From Candidatus Ruthenibacterium merdavium (GTDB lineage: Bacteria > Bacillota > Clostridia > Oscillospirales > Ruminococcaceae): DNA of 53,659 bases. The DNA lies in the NCBI GenBank assembly GCA_019119935.1, contig DWWA01000009.1:1-53659 (forward strand), in the 5' to 3' direction. The notes under the pieces are model-generated. The model did not search any database. It had not been told where the DNA came from and saw nothing but the letters and a program-made list of their open reading frames with translations. Within the stretch, counting starts at the first letter, position 1, and each line of letters opens with the position of its first letter. This document shows positions 50,097 through 53,659 of this stretch, one piece after another. Position numbers and translations under genes: made by a program.

Positions 50097-51386
50097 ATGA
50101 GTAACTATAAATTTGAAACGCTTCAGCTTCATGTCGGACAAGAGCAAGCCGATTCCGCAACCGGTGCCCGCGCCGTGCCGATTTATCAAACGGCTTCTTA
50201 TGTATTTGAAAATGCTGCTCACGCAGCGGCGCGTTTTAATCTCACTGATTCCGGCAACATCTATGGCCGCTTGACCAACTCGACACAGGAAGTTTTGGAA
50301 AAGAGAATCGCCGCTTTGGAGGGCGGAGTGGCTGCCCTGGCGGTTGCATCCGGTGCAGCTGCCATCACATACACCATTCAGGCACTGGCGCAGCAGGGCG
50401 ATCACATCGTTGCCCAAAAAACCATCTACGGCGGCAGCTACAATCTTCTGGCTCACACCCTGCCGCAATACGGTATCACCGCCTCGTTTGTCGATGTGCA
50501 CAATTTAGAGGAAGTCGAAGCTGCCATTCAGCCGAACACAAAGGCAATTTATCTGGAAACGCTGGGCAATCCCAACAGCGACATCCCCGATATTCATGCT
50601 GTTGCAGAAATTGCACACAAGCACGGGCTTCCGCTGGTCATTGACAACACGTTCGGCACGCCGTACCTGATCCGCCCGATTGAGTACGGTGCAGATATCG
50701 TGGTTCATTCCGCCACCAAATTCATCGGCGGTCATGGTACATCGCTCGGCGGCATCATCGTAGACTCCGGTAATTTCGACTGGAAGGCAAGCGGACGCTA
50801 CGCCCCAATTGCGCAGCCGAACCCCAGCTACCACGGTGTTTCCTTTGCGGATGCTGCCGGCCCTGCTGCCTTTGTCACCTATGTTCGGGCGATTTTGCTT
50901 CGTGACACCGGCGCGGCCATTTCTCCATTCAATGCGTTTATTCTTTTGCAGGGTGTAGAAACGCTGTCTTTAAGGCTGGAGCGCCACGCAGAAAACACAA
51001 AAAAGGTGGTTGAATTTCTTTCTTCTCATCCGCAGGTGTCCAAAGTCAATCATCCCAGCCTGCCGGATCATCCCAACCATTCATTGTATCAAAAGTATTT
51101 CCCGAATGGCGGCGCTTCTATTTTTACTTTTGAAATCAAAGGCGGACAAAAAGCCGCTTGGAAGTTTATTGACAATTTGAACATCTTCTCGTTGCTGGCC
51201 AACGTGGCGGATGTAAAATCTTTAGTCATCCACCCGGCCACCACCACCCACAGCCAGTTAAACGAAACCGAGCTGGCCGATCAGGGTATTACTCCGGGCA
51301 CCATTCGTTTATCCATCGGTACAGAACATATTGACGATATTATCGCAGATCTGCAAAATGGATTTGCCGCGGTAAAAGAGCTGTAA
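50097..51386 (+). CDS. metY: O-acetylhomoserine sulfhydrylase
   Basis: MetY joins sulfide to O-acetylhomoserine to give homocysteine for methionine synthesis. The 429-residue protein has the Cys/Met metabolism PLP fold: SNYKFETLQLHVGQEQADSATG at the start, GRLTNSTQEVLEKR, the PLP-lysine motif VVHSATKFIGGHG and the long PLPDHPNH-like stretch typical of MetY (SLPDHPNHSLYQKYFPNG). AAGGAG precedes the ATG. It is followed 18 bases later by cysK. Confidence 0.95.
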   Translation: MSNYKFETLQLHVGQEQADSATGARAVPIYQTASYVFENAAHAAARFNLTDSGNIYGRLTNSTQEVLEKRIAALEGGVAALAVASGAAAITYTIQALAQQGDHIVAQKTIYGGSYNLLAHTLPQYGITASFVDVHNLEEVEAAIQPNTKAIYLETLGNPNSDIPDIHAVAEIAHKHGLPLVIDNTFGTPYLIRPIEYGADIVVHSATKFIGGHGTSLGGIIVDSGNFDWKASGRYAPIAQPNPSYHGVSFADAAGPAAFVTYVRAILLRDTGAAISPFNAFILLQGVETLSLRLERHAENTKKVVEFLSSHPQVSKVNHPSLPDHPNHSLYQKYFPNGGASIFTFEIKGGQKAAWKFIDNLNIFSLLANVADVKSLVIHPATTTHSQLNETELADQGITPGTIRLSIGTEHIDDIIADLQNGFAAVKEL

Positions 51387-51404
51387 CAGAAAGGAGAAAT
51401 CATC

Positions 51405-52337
51405 ATGTCGAAAATTTATAAAGGAACTTTGGATCTTATCGGCAATACGCCTTTAGTGGAAGTTGTAAACTTGGAAAAAAGCGAGAATTTAGAAGCTTCC
51501 TTGCTGGTAAAGCTTGAGTATTTTAACCCGGCCGGCAGTGTCAAGGATCGCATCGCAAAAGCAATGATAGAAGATGCCGAAAGTAAAGGGCTTTTGACGG
51601 AAGGCTCTGTCATCATTGAGCCGACCTCCGGCAACACCGGCATCGGCTTAGCGGCCATTGCGGCATCGAAAGGCTACCGCGTTATCCTTACCATGCCGGA
51701 AACGATGAGCGTAGAGCGCAGAAATATTTTGAAAGCCTACGGAGCGGAATTAGTGCTTACCGAAGGTGCTAAGGGCATGAAGGGCGCCATCGCCAAAGCA
51801 GAAGAACTTGCCCAAGAGCTTCCGAACAGCTATATTCCCGGACAGTTTGCAAACCCTGCCAACCCTGCGGTTCACACCGCAACCACCGGCCCTGAAATTT
51901 GGAATGACACGGACGGAGCTGTGGATATTTTTGTGGCCGGCGTCGGCACGGGCGGCACCATTACCGGCGTAGGAGAATATCTGAAAAAGCAAAAACCGGA
52001 CGTGCAGGTCGTTGCCGTAGAACCTGCCGACTCCCCTGTTCTTTCCGAAGGCCGCAGCGGCTCTCACAAAATTCAGGGAATTGGTGCGGGCTTTGTGCCG
52101 GATGTGCTCAATTCCAAAATTTACGACGAAGTATTTCCGGTCACAAACGAAGAGGCCTTTGCCGCATCGAAGCACTTAGCGAAGAAGGAAGGCATTTCGG
52201 TGGGAATTTCTTCCGGTGCGGCACTTCATGCGGCGATTGCTCTGGCAAAGCGTCCCGAAAACAAGGGCAAAGTGATTGTTGCCGTACTGCCGGATTCCGG
52301 TGACCGCTACTACTCCACACCGCTGTTTACAGAGTAA
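51405..52337 (+). CDS. cysK: cysteine synthase A
   Basis: CysK makes cysteine from O-acetylserine and sulfide. The 310-residue PLP enzyme has the cofactor lysine in [15 protein letters not shown], the substrate loop [12 protein letters not shown], the phosphate-binding [16 protein letters not shown] and the late [11 protein letters not shown] with [10 protein letters not shown]. Its start follows AAAGGAG, 18 bases after metY. Confidence 0.97.
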   Translation: MSKIYKGTLDLIGNTPLVEVVNLEKSENLEASLLVKLEYFNPAGSVKDRIAKAMIEDAESKGLLTEGSVIIEPTSGNTGIGLAAIAASKGYRVILTMPETMSVERRNILKAYGAELVLTEGAKGMKGAIAKAEELAQELPNSYIPGQFANPANPAVHTATTGPEIWNDTDGAVDIFVAGVGTGGTITGVGEYLKKQKPDVQVVAVEPADSPVLSEGRSGSHKIQGIGAGFVPDVLNSKIYDEVFPVTNEEAFAASKHLAKKEGISVGISSGAALHAAIALAKRPENKGKVIVAVLPDSGDRYYSTPLFTE

Positions 52338-52386
52338 TTTCGTCAAGTAAGGTCATCAAATATTTCACAAAAGCGGAGGAACTTCA

Positions 52387-53472
52387 TTGGATCACCGAAA
52401 AGCTTTAATTGCAATGAGCGGAGGGGTAGATTCCTCTGTTGCAGCATTGCTCATGAAAGAACAAGGCTATGATTGTGTTGGCTGCACCATGAAACTCTAC
52501 CAAAATGAAGATGCCGGTATTCCGAAGGAGCATACCTGCTGCTCGTTAGACGATGTAGAAGATGCCAAACGAATTGCGCGTTATTTAAAAATTCCTTATT
52601 ATATTTTCAATTTTTCGCATGATTTCCGTGCAAAAATTATCGACCGCTTTGTTTGGAGTTATGAAAACGGCAGAACCCCGAACCCTTGCATCGACTGCAA
52701 CCGATATATGAAATTCGGCAAGCTGTTTGAACGCGCGCAAATCTTAGGGTGTGACAAGGTTGTAACCGGTCATTATGCCCGCATTGAAAAACAGGGCGAG
52801 CAATACATTTTAAAAAAAGCAGCCGACGATAAGAAGGACCAAAGCTATGTCCTTTACACGATGACACAGCAGCATCTTCGGCAGACGATGTTTCCGCTGG
52901 GAGAGCTGCAAAAAACAACGGTTCGGAAGCTGGCCGAAGAACACGGTTTTACCAATGCTTCAAAACCGGACAGTCAAGATATTTGTTTTGTGCCGCACGG
53001 AGATTACGCCCGTGTGATTGAATTATATTCAAAGCATCCTGTTTGTCCGGGGAATTTTGTCGATTCCTCCGGCGCGGTACTCGGACAGCATCGCGGGATC
53101 ATTCATTATACGATAGGGCAAAGAAAAGGCTTAGGAATTTCTTTTTCCGAACCGCGCTATGTCTGTGCAATTGATTCTGCAAACAACACCGTTACTTTGG
53201 GAGTAAGCAGCGAGGTCTATCAGCGGCACTTGACTGCCGATGATTTTAACTGGATCTCCGGCACTGCGCCTTCCGGTTCCATTCGGTGCAAGGCAAAAAT
53301 CCGATACCAACAAGCCGAACAACCCGCTACGGCCACCGTTCTTCCTGACAAAACCGTTGAAGTTGTATTTGACGCTCCTCAGCGGGCTGTCACCCCGGGG
53401 CAAGCCGTTGTCCTCTATGACGGAGATATTGTTCTTGGAGGCGGCGTGATTCGTCAGCACAGGAATATTTGA
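52387..53472 (+). CDS. mnmA: tRNA-specific 2-thiouridylase
   Basis: MnmA activates U34 of certain tRNAs with ATP and inserts sulfur from a persulfide chain. The 361-residue protein has the PP-loop SGGVDSS (residues 11-17), the catalytic Cys101 in NPCIDCNRYMKF, a second active-site Cys in SQDICFVP, and GQRKGLGI with a C-terminal beta domain. The start is TTG 52387 with GGAGG 8 bases upstream. No cysteine desulfurase gene is in the window, although MnmA usually neighbours one; here it follows cysK. Confidence 0.95.
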   Translation: MDHRKALIAMSGGVDSSVAALLMKEQGYDCVGCTMKLYQNEDAGIPKEHTCCSLDDVEDAKRIARYLKIPYYIFNFSHDFRAKIIDRFVWSYENGRTPNPCIDCNRYMKFGKLFERAQILGCDKVVTGHYARIEKQGEQYILKKAADDKKDQSYVLYTMTQQHLRQTMFPLGELQKTTVRKLAEEHGFTNASKPDSQDICFVPHGDYARVIELYSKHPVCPGNFVDSSGAVLGQHRGIIHYTIGQRKGLGISFSEPRYVCAIDSANNTVTLGVSSEVYQRHLTADDFNWISGTAPSGSIRCKAKIRYQQAEQPATATVLPDKTVEVVFDAPQRAVTPGQAVVLYDGDIVLGGGVIRQHRNI

Positions 53473-53529
53473 TGTTTCCAAGTGTTCTGCTTTAACAGAA
53501 AGAAAAAACGAGAGGCAACCCGACACAAA

Positions 53530-53659
53530 TGAACAGCACCCCATTTGTTAGACAGTATGGTATACTGAATAACAAGTGGGGTGATTTATTATGCCAAAAG
53601 GGATACCAAACAAACGGTATACGCCAGAATTCAAGAAGCAAGTTGTAGAGGCGGTCATA
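53530..53659 (+). mobile_element. IS3-like insertion sequence, 5' end (right copy, truncated by window edge)
   Basis: The element starts TGAACAGCACCCC at 53530. The imperfect palindrome CACCCCATTTGTTA/TAACAAGTGGGGTG follows, and a transposase frame begins at 53591. The first 60 bases match the left copy (131-70, minus) with only a few differences; the coding part differs more. The two elements face away from each other. Confidence 0.75.
53591..53659 (+). CDS. IS3-family transposase OrfA, N-terminal fragment
   Basis: The 23 visible codons begin MPKGIPNKRYTPEFKK and continue QVVEAVI to the window edge. This is the typical start of the helix-turn-helix OrfA of IS3/IS150-group elements. The palindrome just upstream may hold the transposase promoter or an inhibitory hairpin. 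Confidence 0.7.
   Translation, partial: MPKGIPNKRYTPEFKKQVVEAVI

Noticed and set aside
1-53659. 53-kb composite transposon bounded by the IS3-like ends
   Set aside because: The interior is mostly essential housekeeping genes, and the two IS ends differ in sequence; ordinary insertions or contig breaks at repeats are simpler.
1-53659. CRISPR arrays, prophage or replication origin
   Set aside because: No regularly spaced repeats, phage structural genes, integrases or DnaA-box clusters were noticed on either strand.

Overview
The window looks like a chromosomal segment of a low-to-mid GC Gram-positive anaerobe of class Clostridia, most like the Oscillospirales/Ruminococcaceae group. Supporting signs: strong AGGAGG ribosome binding sites, consensus sigma-A promoters with 17-bp spacers, GTG and TTG starts, a tRNA with encoded CCA, a transketolase split into two genes, a ZapA/U32/Dut/Maf/MinD gene string, a CD1871A-type CXXC microprotein, and Rrf2 control of sulfur genes. 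Placement is inferred from gene content, not from a search. No phage, plasmid or CRISPR signature was seen.

Layout. 1-131: 5' end of an IS3-like element reading outward. 163-5104 (minus): zapA, U32 peptidase, dut, maf, then minD-like and mgsA. 5239-9756: glycogen phosphorylase and a GH13 amylase. 9757-13717: zinc-ribbon membrane protein, NfeD/slipin pair, three tandem ribbon-helix-helix microproteins, an XRE regulator. 13887-16504: WYL regulator, TfoX-like and GyrI-like genes, divergent from a DHFR-family gene broken by a stop codon. 16668-24525: purine permease; pgk, tpiA and gpmI separated by hairpins; Na/Pi cotransporter behind a three-repeat Pho box. 24524-26251: ECF sigma factor, anti-sigma factor, membrane protein. 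26446-32366: a GDP-sugar operon (GT11 glycosyltransferase, gmd, a ColD-type dehydratase with His in place of the PLP lysine, a ColC/Fcl-type epimerase/reductase, manC), followed by tRNA-Tyr. 32790-34766: polysaccharide deacetylase and a frameshifted processive glycosyltransferase. 34932-42735: class Ia ribonucleotide reductase, NERD protein, galM, acpP, proS. 42750-47687: extracellular thioredoxin/CXXC microprotein/ferredoxin operon, split transketolase, DUF368 lipid-carrier transporter. 47765-49089: AT-rich PadR/hydrolase pair. 49175-53472: Rrf2 regulator divergent from an unlisted Cys-rich leader peptide, an attenuator-like terminator, metY, cysK and mnmA. 53530-53659: 5' end of a second, diverged IS3-like copy reading outward.

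How the parts work together. Central carbon genes (glgP, GH13, pgk, tpiA, gpmI, mgsA, transketolase, galM) cover breakdown of alpha-glucans and lower glycolysis. The GDP-sugar operon runs from mannose-1-phosphate through GDP-mannose and GDP-4-keto-6-deoxymannose and, by the His signature, on to a 3,6-dideoxy sugar of the colitose type. A GT11 enzyme could transfer that sugar. The sulfur block joins sulfide assimilation (metY, cysK) to tRNA 2-thiolation (mnmA) behind a probable Fe-S Rrf2 regulator and a leader-peptide attenuator.

The most interesting items are the colitose-type operon in a Gram-positive setting, the Cys-codon leader peptide with a competing terminator, the tandem ribbon-helix-helix triplet, the Pho-box promoter, and an MgsA lacking its catalytic aspartate.
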